From Metamycoplasma orale ATCC 23714 (lineage in GTDB: Bacteria > Bacillota_I > Bacilli_A > Mycoplasmatales > Metamycoplasmataceae), in NCBI RefSeq assembly GCF_000420105.1, contig NZ_ATUH01000001.1, forward strand, positions 1 to 64,000: 64,000 nucleotides of DNA, written 5' to 3'. Positions 1 through 10,270 of the stretch are shown in pieces. Numbering within the stretch: position 1 is the first letter of the stretch; each line of letters starts with the position of its first letter. Both the position numbers and the translations under genes were made by a program. The notes under the pieces are model-generated. The model saw only the letters and a list, made by a program, of their open reading frames with translations. It did not search any database and was not told where the DNA came from.

Positions 1-276
1 TTCAATTTCTTGCAATGGAAATTTTTTTCTTGGACGGCCGCTTCCTTTTCCTTTTTTAGGTGATTTACCAGTTTTAGATTCTATGTTCATACCTAAATTA
101 TATTTTTTAATTTTAATTTTTATTCAACGAATTACATATCTATTAAAAATTTTATTTGAACCGCAAATTTTTAAATATTCATATTCAAATGCTCTCTTGG
201 AAATTTTATTATTCTTATAGTTTTCATACAAGTCAAATACTTGTAGTCACTCATTAATTTTTAATTGTCTACCCAT
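1..276 (-). CDS. IS3-family transposase OrfA-like protein, 5' part only (cut by window edge)
   Basis: The frame opens at an ATG at 274-276 (minus strand), preceded by a GGAG-type ribosome site at 283-286, and stays open for 92 codons to base 1. The visible protein begins MGRQLKINEW and contains a basic GSGRPRKK stretch near residues 77-84, as seen at the end of the N-terminal helix-turn-helix part of IS3-family OrfA proteins. One in-frame TGA is read as Trp. OrfA normally binds the element's ends and is joined to the DDE catalytic OrfB by programmed frameshifting; that part would lie to the left of the window. The family call rests on pattern recognition of a fragment, so the exact IS group is not determined. 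Confidence 0.6.
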
Positions 277-305
277 AATTATCTCCTTTACTTAAAATGA
301 AAAAA

Positions 306-346
306 AGGACTCAATTTTTTTTTTAATTTGAGTCCATTTTTTTTGT
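306..346. repeat. Inverted repeat upstream of the transposase (IS end or terminator)
   Basis: A GGACTCAA arm at 307-314 is mirrored by TTGAGTCC at 327-334 across a poly-T spacer, followed by a T-run. It lies about 30 bases upstream of the transposase start, where an IS3-type terminal repeat is expected, but the hairpin plus T-run also resembles a terminator. The other IS end is outside the window, so the boundary cannot be settled. Confidence 0.45.
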
Positions 347-408
347 CCTAGTTTATTATTTAGGGAAGATTTTTTATACTTTTGTTTAACAAATTAAGAA
401 TAAAACCG

Positions 409-454
409 TTCTTTATTTGTTCTCTATTTGTTCCTTATTTGGTATAATATTTAC
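409..454 (+). promoter_or_regulatory. Fic gene promoter with three 11-bp tandem repeats
   Basis: Three imperfect 11-base units of the form TTCTTTATTTG occupy 409-419, 420-430 and 431-441. They directly abut a TATAAT box at 443-448. The Fic ATG is at 455, seven bases after that box, with no Shine-Dalgarno sequence, so transcription probably starts at or beside the A of ATG. The repeats sit where the -35 element and spacer would be. Confidence 0.55.
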
Positions 455-1582
455 ATGAAAAAGGAATTAGATCTATCATTTAAATATACAGATGAGCTTG
501 TCAATTATCTTCTAGAAATTGAAAAATATAAAAGTTCATTAGAATTTTTGTCTTTGCCTACAAGAAGCAAACAAAGAATTCAATTTGAGGCAAAAATCAA
601 ACAAACTCATTTTTCTACAAGTATTGAAGGTAATGTTTTGAACATTGAACAAATTAAAAATGTTATAAACAATAAAACACATCAAACAAGAATTAAAGCT
701 GAACAAGAAGTATTAAACTATTGAGAAGCTTTAAGTTTCTTAGAAAGAAGTAAAAAATTTAAAATAAAAATAACTAAAGATTTTATTTTTAGTTTACATA
801 ATATTATTGAAGCTAAAAGTTCTAGAATTACCAAAATAGATTTTCGACAATCTACTCTTCCTGGAGTGCTTTTTGCTGTATATGATTCAGTTACTAAAAG
901 CCCTGAATATATACCACCAGAAGCTAAGGATATAAATATTCTAATAGATGAATTAATAACTTGAATAAATGAAAACCAACATTTACCAAGTGCAATAAGA
1001 GCAGCTATTATTCATTATGCATTTGTTACAATTCACCCTTTTGAGGATGGTAATGGTCGTAGTGCTAGAGCACTAGCTACTTATTCATTAATGTTAGATG
1101 ATTATGATTTCAAAGGATTTAATTCTTTTGAAGAATATTATAGTAATAACTTAAATGAATATTATCAAGCATTACAAATGGATTTAAGTCCTTTATTTTA
1201 TAATGGACGTAATAAACCGCCACATTTAGAAAAATGAATAACTTACTTTTGTAAAATTATGGCTCTTAATGCACAAAATATATATTTAAGTGCTTTAGAA
1301 GCAAGCACTAAAGATAATAGTCATAATGATTTATTAAATAATCTTAATAAAAAAGACTTAATTTTATTAAGATATTGCATAGAAAATAAGAAAAGTATTA
1401 TTCTTATTAAAGATTTAGTTTCAGTTTTTGGTGTTACTTCTAGAGCTATATCAAAATGAACTAAAGGCTGAATAGACAAAGATATTTTAGTTCCAAATAG
1501 TGGTACTAAAAGAATTACTTCCTATAAATTAAATAAAAAGTATGCAAAATTTAAAGTTAGTGATTTAGGATTTATAGATTAA
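455..1582 (+). CDS. Fic family protein (class II AMPylator-type) with C-terminal winged helix
   Basis: The 375-residue protein reads through several TGA (Trp) codons. It has the Fic catalytic motif HPFEDGNGR with the catalytic His at residue 194, and an N-terminal inhibitory motif of the [S/T]xxxE[G/N] type at residues 54-59 (STSIEG), which defines class II Fic enzymes whose Glu blocks productive ATP binding. A helix-turn-helix-like segment near residues 320-345 fits the C-terminal winged helix of Fic_N/DUF4172 proteins. Such enzymes transfer AMP or another nucleotide monophosphate to a protein hydroxyl. Length is normal for this subfamily. It has no partner antitoxin, consistent with built-in inhibition. 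ATG 455 is chosen because it follows a -10 box in leaderless fashion; an ATG upstream at 428 overlaps the promoter. The target is unknown. Confidence 0.88.
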
Positions 1583-1599
1583 AAATAAATTGAATTATA

Positions 1600-1640
1600 A
1601 TGTAATGAAGTGGTTAAATTTCACAAAATTACATCATTTT
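1600..1640 (+). terminator. Probable terminator of the Fic gene
   Basis: ATGTAAT at 1600-1606 pairs with ATTACAT at 1628-1634, with an inner GTG/CAC extension, followed by a T-rich stretch. It begins 18 bases after the Fic stop codon. Confidence 0.5.
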
Positions 1641-1652
1641 TATTTGAATTAA

Positions 1653-1850
1653 TTAATCAAATATAAAAACAATAGATTAATTAAAGTTATTACTAGTATT
1701 AGAAGAAGTGGTAAAAGCGTTTTATTAAATAATCTTTTTTATAATTACTTAATTCATAATAACGCAGATATAGAGTGAATTCCAAATTCAAGACTTTTTT
1801 GGAAATGGGTTCATACTAATTAGTAATTTTTATAAGTTTTTTTATTATTA
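1653..1850 (+). pseudogene. Remnant of an AAA_14-type ATPase (internal deletion)
   Basis: From 1653 a short frame without a start codon reads RLIKVITSIRRSGKSVLLNN (from 1674), matching the N-terminal Walker A segment (usually GIRRxGKS) of AAA_14/DUF4143 ATPases. It stops at 1821-1823. In another frame the following bases encode GNGFILISNFYKFF, which resembles the end of these proteins, where an induced Leu/Ile-rich DFLL-like tail is usual. I infer that roughly 350 internal codons were lost and that both ends were joined. There is no plausible start, so this is not a functional gene. The Walker A match is good; the C-terminal match is weaker. Confidence 0.6.
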
Positions 1851-1885
1851 ATAATGTAAAATTATTAATAATTATTTAAAGAAGG
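1844..1885 (+). promoter_or_regulatory. mgtA promoter region with two identical 12-bp palindromes
   Basis: The self-complementary 12-mer ATTATTAATAAT occurs at 1844-1855 and again at 1861-1872. A TAAAAT -10 candidate (1857-1862) lies between and overlaps the second copy. The ribosome site GAAGG ends about seven bases before the ATG at 1892. AT-rich background makes chance palindromes likely, so operator function is only a suggestion. Confidence 0.4.
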
Positions 1886-1891
1886 TAAAAA

Positions 1892-4639
1892 ATGAGAAAT
1901 ATTAGCAAAACATTAGAAAACAAAACTAAAGTTGATGAAAGATTAACCAAAACTAAGAACCGCCTAATTAGTGCTTCTAATAGTGATATTGATAAATTAC
2001 TTGATTCTTTAAATACTACTAAACGTGGTATTGAAAGCGAACATATTGTTGAAGAAAATCAAGATGAATATGGAAAAAATATTATTACTAAAAAAGGCAG
2101 TGATAATATTTCAAAAAGATTAGTTCGTTCTTTTTTTAATTTATTTAATATTATTCTAATAGTGCTTGCTTTAGTTTCTTGCGTAGTTGAAATAATAATT
2201 CCTATTTTAAACAAAGAAAAAGCTAGCTATACAACTATGATAATTATTTTAGTTATGGTTTTTGTTAGTTCTATTATTCACTTTGTTCAAGAACAAAAAT
2301 CCGCAACAAGTGCTAATAAATTAATTCAAATAATTCAAACAACTTCTTTAATACAACGTAATGGAGTTCTTCAAGAAATTCCTCTTACTAATATTGTAGT
2401 TGGAGATATTATACATTTAGCAGCTGGAGATATTATTCCTGCCGATGTTAGAATTATTCAAGCAAAAGACCTTTTCTTATCACAATCGTCTTTAACCGGA
2501 GAAAGTGAGCCAATTGAAAAGTTTGCAATTTTAGATCCTTCTAAAAATTATGATAATATTACTGATCGCCCTAATTTAGCATTTATGGGATCTAATATTA
2601 TTTCAGGTTCTGCGATAGCGGTTGTTGTAGTTGTTGGTGATGACACCTACATTGGGCAAGTTGCTTCTAAAATAAATGAAAAGCCAATCAAAACAAATTT
2701 TGATAAAGGAATTAAGAAAATTTCAATATTACTTACAACAGTAATTGCAATTATTATTCCAATTGTATTTCTAATTGTTGGCCTTAAAGGGCATTTTACA
2801 CATGCACAAAAACCTTGAATTAACGCCCTATTATTTGGAATTACTATTTCAGTAGGGTTAACGCCCGAAATGCTACCAATGATTATAATAAGTTGTTTAT
2901 CAAAAGGTGCAATAACAATGGGAAAACATAAAACCATTGTTAAGAATTTAAATAGTATTCAAAACTTTGGTACTATGGATATATTATGTACAGATAAAAC
3001 TGGTACTTTAACCCAAGATGAAGTTATCCTTGAAAGACATATGGATGTTACCGGAAAAGAAGACCCATATGTTCTTAAATTTGCCTTTTTAAATTCTTAT
3101 TATCAAACAGGCCTTAAAAACTTATTAGATAATTCAATTATTAAAAGAACTCTAGAATTAGCTGATGAAGAAAAATCACTTGACAATCTTGAGTTACATT
3201 TTGAAAAAATTGATGAACTTCCTTTTGACTTCAATCGTAAAAGAATGTCTGTCTTAGTTAAATCATTAAAAAATAATCGGATTAAAATGATAACTAAAGG
3301 CGCCGTTGAAGAAATCATTAATGTATGTGACACCATCTATAAAGACGGTAAAGTTATTAAATTAACTGATAATGTTATTAAAAACGTTTTAGAAAAAGTT
3401 GAAGAATTTAATGAAGAAGGTATGCGTGTTATTGCAATAGCTTCTAAAAATGATGCAGCTCCTGTTGGTAAGTTTTCTATAGAAGATGAAAAAAATATGA
3501 CTTTAATTGGTTATTTAACATTTTTAGATCCACCAAAAGATTCTGCCGAAACTGCTATTCAAGAATTACATAACAAAGGTATCGAAATTAAAATTCTTAC
3601 AGGCGATAGCCCATTAGTTACAAAAGCAATATGCGCTAAGGTAGGTATTCCTAATGAAAAGATTTTATTAGGAAAAGATTTACTTACTATGAGCGACGAA
3701 AAACTTGCAAAAGCTGTAGAGACTACACAAATATTTGCAAAATTGTCCCCTGATCAAAAAGCAAAGATAATTACAATATTACGTAAAAACGGACATGTTG
3801 TTGGATATATGGGCGATGGAATAAACGATGCTCCTGCTATGAAAGTTGCTGATGTTTCTATTTCAGTAGATACTGCTGTCGATATTGCAAAAGAAACTGC
3901 TAACATTATTCTTTTAGAAAAAGACTTAAATGTTTTAGCAACTGGAATAATTGAAGGTAGAAGAACACATGCTAATATAAATAAATATATTAAAATGACT
4001 GTTTCTTCAAACTTTGGAAATATTATTAGTATTTTATTAGCTTCAATGCTTTTACCATTCTTGCCAATGGCACCTGTACAAATAATTTTCTTAAATTTAA
4101 TTTATGATCTTTGTTGTAGTGCTATTCCATGAGATAATGTTGATAAAGAATTTGTAGATAAGCCGCGGCAATGAGAACACAAATCCATTCTTCGGTTTAT
4201 GATTTGATTTGGTCTTGTTAGTTCAATAGTTGATATTATGACATTTATTATTTTATATTATGTATTTATTCCTTCACAATTAGGCACTCAATATAAATCT
4301 ATATCTAATCTAAACTTACAAGAAAAGTTTCAACATATGTTCTGAACTGGTTGATTAGTAACATCAATGTGAACTCAAACTATTATTATCCATTTTTTAA
4401 GAACAAACAAAATTCCAATTATAAAATCAAATGCTTCGAGTCCAATTATTATTACTTCCCTTTTAGGAGTAGCAGTTATAACTTCAATTCAATATATTCC
4501 AAAAGTTAATAGTTGAATTAAACTAGAAGCGCTTCCTCCACTATTCTATGCATGACTAAGTTTATTTTTAGGAACATATGTAATGCTAGTTTCGCTTGTA
4601 AAAGTAATATATAAAAAACTATACAAACAATTTTTATAA
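1892..4639 (+). CDS. mgtA: Magnesium-translocating P-type ATPase
   Basis: The 915-residue frame has all landmarks of a P3B-type ATPase: LTGES of the actuator domain near residue 203, phosphorylation site DKTGT with Asp at about residue 368, the nucleotide-binding KGA motif, and MGDGINDAPA near residue 640. Membrane pairs flank these (about 82-125, 275-330, and six or more in the last 220 residues). Length matches MgtA/MgtB (about 900). These pumps move Mg2+ inward across the plasma membrane at the cost of ATP. The N-terminal ~75 residues are hydrophilic, as usual. Six or more TGA codons specify Trp. No M-box-sized leader is present. It is a single-gene unit followed by a strong terminator. 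Confidence 0.93.
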
Positions 4640-4661
4640 ATTATTTTATTAAGTACATATT

Positions 4662-4703
4662 AAGCACAACATCTAAGCATAATAATTTGTTGTGCTTTTT
4701 TAT
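4662..4703 (+). terminator. Rho-independent terminator after mgtA
   Basis: A perfect 9-bp stem, AAGCACAAC at 4662-4670 with GTTGTGCTT at 4689-4697, is followed by a T-run. Confidence 0.85.
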
Positions 4704-4773
4704 ATTTGAAATTTAAGTTTTTACTTTTGACTTACATACATTTTTAATTTTTCTCAAAAATAGTGGGCTATCT

Positions 4774-4789
4774 TATGGTAAAATTAATT
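4774..4789 (+). promoter_or_regulatory. Extended -10 promoter upstream of a short hairpin unit
   Basis: TATGGTAAAAT ends at 4784, giving a TGN-extended -10 box (TAAAAT at 4779-4784). The same TATGGTAAAAT string occurs in the tuf leader at 53379-53389. No good -35 is seen, as expected for extended -10 promoters. Predicted transcription start is about 4790-4791. Confidence 0.5.
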
Positions 4790-4872
4790 ATGTGAAAAAT
4801 CAATATGCAAACGATAATATTTCACTAAAAGATCTTTAGCACAAAAGATAATTTTTCTTTTGTGCTTTTCTT
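4790..4872 (+). ncRNA. Candidate ~80-nt small RNA or attenuated leader with its own terminator
   Basis: Between the extended -10 box and the P80 lipoprotein gene lies a compact unit. It starts with a GTGAAA (4792-4797) / TTTCAC (4820-4825) pairing and ends with a strong terminator whose stem is AGCACAAAAGA (4838-4848) with TCTTTTGTGCT (4856-4866) and a T-rich tail. A 12-codon ORF (MWKINMQTIIFH) spans 4790-4828. It could be a free small RNA, or a leader controlling the downstream lipoprotein-nuclease-transporter operon by attenuation. I recognise no known RNA family. Confidence 0.4.
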
Positions 4873-4956
4873 TTATTCTGTTCTATATATTTTTATATAG
4901 TCCTAGAACTTAAAAAAATAACATATAAATAACATTAAATTATGAAAGGTAAAATA

Positions 4957-7176
4957 ATGAAAAATAAAAAACAAATTATATTTTTAGCAAGTTCATTAAC
5001 ACTTGGATTGTCAATACTTCCACTTTCTCTAAAATGTAAGCATAAGTCTCCACGTTTTGATCAAGAAAATGATGGAATTGTTAAAATAGCAACTGGATTT
5101 GGTGCTTCAGGAAAACAAAAAGCTGCTTTAGATGCTTTAATTGAAAGATATAATACTTTTATTGGCGCTAAAGTTGATGGTAACGAAAAAGTTACATGAG
5201 AAGCTGTAAATAAACAAGCAGAAGGATATATGCCAGTTATGTCTGTTATTAACCCTAATGGTTATAAAACAGATGACATGAACTTAAAATTATCTTCTAA
5301 AGATAAAAAAGGATTCTATAACCTTATCGCTAACTATCCAGCAACTGCTGCAGAAATTGCTAGATATGACATGAATTTAGCGTTTAATGAAGAAGACTAT
5401 GAACAATATGGTCTTGCAAAAGCATTTAAGGATGTTAACAAAGATATAGCATTTAATAATAACAATCAAAAATGAATGGTTCCTATGTCACGTTCATCTG
5501 AAATGTTTGCTGTTAACCAACCTGTTACTGGTTATTTCTTAAACATTCTAAAAGACAAAGGTGCAAAAATTGGTGATAATCACACACTTGTAGATAAAAT
5601 AATAGCTGCGGCTAATGCATCTGTAAATGATGTTAATTACATTAAATCAACTGATTCATGAGGCGAACCTACAATTAACGCTGAATTAGAAGCAAAAATT
5701 AAACAATTTACATTAGATGATAAAATCTTTTCTAATTATTCAGATTTAATTGATTTTGCAATTTTAGTTAAATCTATGTTCCCTGGAAAGTCAGGATATT
5801 ATGTTTTAGGTTTTGACTCATTGCCTAATGCGGTTAATGCTATTAGTTCTTCACTTTCAAAAGGTGATCCTTCTAAGAATTATATTAGAAAATCAACTGA
5901 TTCTAAATTTAAAGTAAATGGAGGATACGATTTCAAGAGTTTTTATCAAAATAAAAATTCTGAAGAATATAAATTGTTTGAAAAATCATTAACTAAAATT
6001 ATTGAAGGTATTAACAACAATGCTATATTTGTTGGTGGTGGTGGTACATATGGATCATCAGATTTAACAATACATAAGTTAGCATTATCATTAGGATCAA
6101 CAGCTGGTTTCTCTCATACTTATGTTGAAAAAGACGAAATAATTTTAATTAAACCAAAAGGTACTGATATTGAATTTGATTCACCATTAGATATTGTTTC
6201 AAAAGAAGATGGAAAAGCAAAAGCAAAAGCTGAGTATAAAGCAAACTGAGATTCTGCTATTGCTGGTATTACAAGCGGAAAATATACTAACCCTGTTTTT
6301 GGCAAATTTAGTACAGTGAATGATACTCTTAAAAACGACAGTTATGCTTATTACTTAAGTGATTCGTTAACTAGCGATGAAATAAGTGAAATTACAGCAG
6401 CTTTAACAGCAGGTGGAGTCTTTATTCAAGAAGATACTACTAGTGAAAAACAACAATTTTCTGAAGAAAATGGAAAAGTATATTACACTAAACCTGGTTC
6501 TTCAACAAAAATAGAAATTAAAAATGCAAAGAAATATTCACATATTTTTGTAAATAATAAAGGTAAAGCAAAAGATGATAAATATAATTTCTATTATTTA
6601 CCTAAAACTGCATATGACACTATTAAAAAGACTGCTGAAGCATTTTTAAATAAAACTGAAGTTACCCATTTATCTGCACCTTATAAAGCAACAGGTGCTG
6701 CTGAAGAAACTAATTCAGTATTTACTCAAGGACCATCATTTGTTGGTATTCATGCTAATGAAGAAGAAGATAAAGCAACAAACTTATTTGTTAAATGATT
6801 CTTTACTGAAAAATTAACAAATATTAAGATAGAAAAAGCAACTTATAATGGTACTCCAATTGATGCATTTAATATTCATGCAAGTTATGTTTCACCAACT
6901 GAATCATTCTTTGCAAGATCTTTAACATCAGATCCAGTTTTAACAAAATTAAATGCTGCCAATAAAATAGCTTTTGAAAACTTTGCTAAAGCTAACATAG
7001 ATGGTGAACACTATAAAATTGTTGAAGACGTTCCTTCACACTTGTCAAACATTGTGCGTAGTGGAATAGAATCTGCAGGAAAAGCTTTAGTTTCTCGTGC
7101 ACAAGATGGTGAAACTGTAACATTCCTTACATTTATTGACAAGATTAAAAAATCATTTGCTGATTTAAATAACTAA
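4957..7176 (+). CDS. P80-family (MG185-like) surface lipoprotein, presumed substrate-binding protein
   Basis: The 739-residue protein starts with a lipoprotein signal peptide whose Cys is residue 27 (context LSLKC; Lys at -1 is tolerated in mycoplasma lipoproteins). I start it at 4957 because AAAGG at 4945-4949 is well spaced; ATG 4942 would put the ribosome site inside the gene. The mature part holds P80-family blocks such as MVPMSRSSEMFAV and a GGGGTYGSSDL segment, and resembles an extracellular solute-binding protein. It leads an operon with a nuclease and an ABC transporter, in the same order as M. genitalium MG185-MG189, so a role in capturing the transported substrate is likely. The ligand is not known. 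Confidence 0.85.
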
Positions 7177-7209
7177 ATCATAATTTTACAAAATAAATAA
7201 TTTAAGTAG

Positions 7210-7240
7210 AATAAAACAAATATTTATTATTTGTTTTATT
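7210..7240 (+). terminator. Hairpin between lipoprotein and nuclease genes (partial terminator)
   Basis: A 12-bp all but GC-free stem, 7210-7221 with 7229-7240, has a 7-base loop and ends in a short T-rich tail. Its position inside the operon suggests partial termination or mRNA processing that lowers expression of the downstream genes relative to the abundant lipoprotein. Confidence 0.55.
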
Positions 7241-7259
7241 CTTGTCTAATAGGAAAATA

Positions 7260-8276
7260 ATGAAAAAAATTAAAAAAAATATTTTATTTTGAACATTGCC
7301 TTTAATTTCTCTTTCTAGTTTACCGCTTGTTGCTTTTTCATGCAAAGACAAAGATTTATCAAAAGATGAAGATTTATCAAAAGTCGGCAAATTAGATCAT
7401 CATGATATGACTATTAACGAAGAATTTGGTTTTGATAAACCAGAACCTATTCCTCTTAAGGAATATAGCAAAGTTGGAAAACTTTTGGATAGAAAATTTA
7501 AATATAATTCTGGCAATGAATATTCTTACTGAGATTTAATGGGCGCATGTGAAGCAACTTTAATTTCATATAGTGATGGTGATACCATGAATTTTTCAGT
7601 TAAAGAGCAACCCAAAGTACTTACATTAAATAATGGAATTGTAGTTAATAAAGAAAATTTTCCTTCTACATTTGCTGTAAGAATTTCTCTTATTGATACT
7701 TTAGAAGAACATATTCCAGGCGGTACTGTAAGCCCGGCAGAAAAAGCACTTGCGCAAGAAGACAAAGCATTTGCTGAACAAATGTTGCCTGTTGGTTCAA
7801 CCGTTAGAGTTGTACCACCTGATGGAAAAATTACAAAGTCATATAATAGAATTGTTGCACATGTATTCTTTGGAGAACATTTTGAAAAAAATTATTCTGT
7901 TGAATTAGTAGCAAACGGTTATACATTACCTAGAATAGGTGATGACGACAAATTGCAATTTTTATATTCATACAATCAAGTTAAGAAAGAAAATATCCAA
8001 GGATTTTTATTGCCTTATTTTGCATATGCATTCAATGATGGGATTGAAAATAAAAAAGGATTTTATAATCCTAATAGAGCTAATCAAGGCAAAACATTTT
8101 TTAAAAATGTTAGCGAATTTAACAAAATGTATATTACACATGGTAATTTAATGCCATATTTAGAATATATTTTAGATTCAAAATTTTCAACAATGAAATC
8201 ATTAAAACAAAAAAACACAAACAAGTATTCTTTATTTCATCATCTTTTGGAATTAAATAAAGAAGATGCTGAATAG
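7260..8276 (+). CDS. Thermonuclease-like membrane nuclease lipoprotein (MG186-type)
   Basis: The 338-residue protein has a lipoprotein signal with Cys28 (VAFSC). It carries a staphylococcal-nuclease domain: SDGDT with Asp106 and Asp108 (Ca2+ ligands), Arg141 and Glu149 with the same 8-residue spacing as Arg35/Glu43 of the S. aureus enzyme, and Arg197 in YNR (counterpart of Arg87). All key residues are therefore present, with an extra ~19 residues between the Asp pair and Arg141. Homologues MG186 and M. hyopneumoniae Mhp379 are established Ca2+-dependent surface nucleases. It should cut extracellular DNA/RNA at the cell surface and feed the ABC transporter encoded directly downstream. Confidence 0.9.
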
Positions 8277-8347
8277 TGAAAATTATTTAAAATAAAATTA
8301 AAATTGCATATTGATTATTTTATTTAACTTTTATGAAAGGAGTAAAA

Positions 8348-10270
8348 ATGGTTGCTGAAAAAAAATATAATTTAGACCTTGAAGAAATTCATGGCTATTC
8401 TAAGCAACGTTTTGAACAAAACAAAGAATTACCAGCAATAGAAATAAAAAATTTAATTATTGACTTTGGTGATGCTGTTGCAGTAGACAATGCAACATTT
8501 GAAATTAAGAAAGGCGAATTAGTAACTTTACTTGGACCTTCTGGTTCAGGTAAAACCACTACATTAAATGCTATTTCTGGTTTATTGAGACCAACTAGTG
8601 GTAAATTAATATTTAATGGTATTGATGTTACTAAATATTCACCCCAACAAAGAGAATTAGGTTTAGTTTTCCAAAATTATGCCTTATATCCTCATATGAC
8701 AGTTTATGAAAATATTGCCTTCCCTTTGTCTAATGATGAGCATTGAAAAGAAGAAACAATAGAAAAAACTAAATTAGCTCAACACAAAGTATTTAATTTG
8801 ATATTTGAATACTTTAAAGTTAGTCCAGAATTAATTAACGAAGCAAAAAAGAAATGTTTCTATTTAATTGATGTTCCTAAAGAAACTAAAAAACATTTAA
8901 TTGAAATTAAAGGAAAATTAAGTGATATTAGTGAAGCTGAAGAAAATGCATATCGTTTTGCTTTAACTAAAAAATCAGCTGAATTAACTTCATTAACTAA
9001 AAAAGTTTTAAAAGACATTAGTTTAGTTAAAAAGAATAAAGAAGAAAAGCTTATTGAAGCTAGATTTGATTTCAATAAAAAAATTATTAGTTTAGATCAC
9101 AAAAAAGATATTGAAAAAATTAATGAAATTGCTGCTTTGTATAAACAAACAGTTAAAAATATTAAATTGGATGCCCGCAAAGAAATTGCTATTCTTACTG
9201 AAACTTATGAAAATAATTATAAGAATGCAAAAATTAAAAATAATGCAGATATTCAAAAGAAATATATTTTATTAAAAGAAGCTTTACATCAAAAACGTCT
9301 TAGTCCTTACAATGCAGAAGTTCATAAATTTGAAAGCAAATTAAAACAAGCAAATGTTATTGTTAAAGATGAATATAAAGAAGTTATTAATAGGATTTTA
9401 GATCCTATATTTGAAAAAAATAATATTAAAGGAAGATCTTTTAATAAAAAATTACATAATTTAATTTCTTTATTGCCAAAAGATTTAATAGAAAAAATTT
9501 CAGTAATTTCTGCGGATATTTTAACTATTGATCAAGCAATAATTAGAGATGTTCTTGAAGTTGCAAAAAGGGTAGATATTACCAAAAACTTAGGCAAGAA
9601 ACCTACTCAATTATCCGGTGGTCAACAACAACGTGTGGCTATTGCTCGTGCTATTGTTAAAAAGCCAAAAATATTATTACTTGATGAACCGCTTTCAAAC
9701 CTTGATGCAAAATTACGTATTTCAACAAGAAAGTGAATACGTCAAATTCAACAAGAACTTGGTATTACTACTGTTTTTGTTACACACGACCAAGAAGAAG
9801 CTATGTCAATTAGTGACAAAGTTGTATGTATGTCAACTGCTAAAGTACAACAAATTGGCTCACCAATGGAATTATATAGAACACCTAAAAATGAATTTGT
9901 TGCCAAATTCTTAGGTATGCCTGAAATGACAATTTTTACAGCTGATATTAAAGGTACAAAAATAATGGTTGGTAAAGAACAAATAGCAACTAAACCAAAG
10001 AATTACGCAAAAGACAAAATTCGTGTTGGTTATAGAGCAGAAACTTTAGTTGAAGACGAAAATGGTATTTTTGAAGGTGAACTAAGAGTTGTTGAATATC
10101 TTGGAAAAGAAATTCAAGCTCAAGTTTACATTAAAAATATTGATATGATCTCAAATGTTTATTTAACTAAAAAGCATAAATATAATTTAGGAGAAACTTT
10201 GAAGTTTTCAGTTAAAGATACTTCATTACTTCATTTATTTGATGTCGATACAACAGAAAGAGTTAATTAG
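8348..10270 (+). CDS. ABC transporter ATP-binding protein with large internal insertion (MG187-type)
   Basis: The 640-residue protein is a MalK/UgpC-like ATPase: Walker [10 protein letters not shown] from residue 63, Q-loop near 108, signature LSGGQQQR from 422, Walker B ILLLDEP near 441, then a C-terminal regulatory domain. The Q-loop to signature distance is about 314 residues instead of about 52, because a Lys/Glu-rich, predicted helical and coiled-coil insertion of ~260 residues occupies nucleotides ~8740-9530. The M. genitalium homologue MG187 (585 aa) is similarly enlarged. Start 8348 follows AAAGGAG (8336-8342). Its stop abuts the next ATG. It powers import through the two permeases downstream. 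Confidence 0.9.

Noticed and set aside
306-346. Repeat unit of a CRISPR array
   Set aside because: It is a single inverted repeat without further copies or spacers, and no cas gene is in the window.
428-1459. Apparent break-up of the Fic gene and many other genes into short ORFs
   Set aside because: The breaks are TGA codons at positions where Trp fits. With genetic code 4 the frames are continuous, so these are not frameshifts or pseudogenes.
1824-1891. M-box Mg2+ riboswitch before mgtA
   Set aside because: The gap is only ~70 bases and AT-only; the M-box needs ~150 structured bases with GC-rich helices.
8333-8347. Upstream start (ATG 8333) for the importer ATPase
   Set aside because: It would place the AAAGGAG ribosome site inside the coding sequence; ATG 8348 is spaced correctly.
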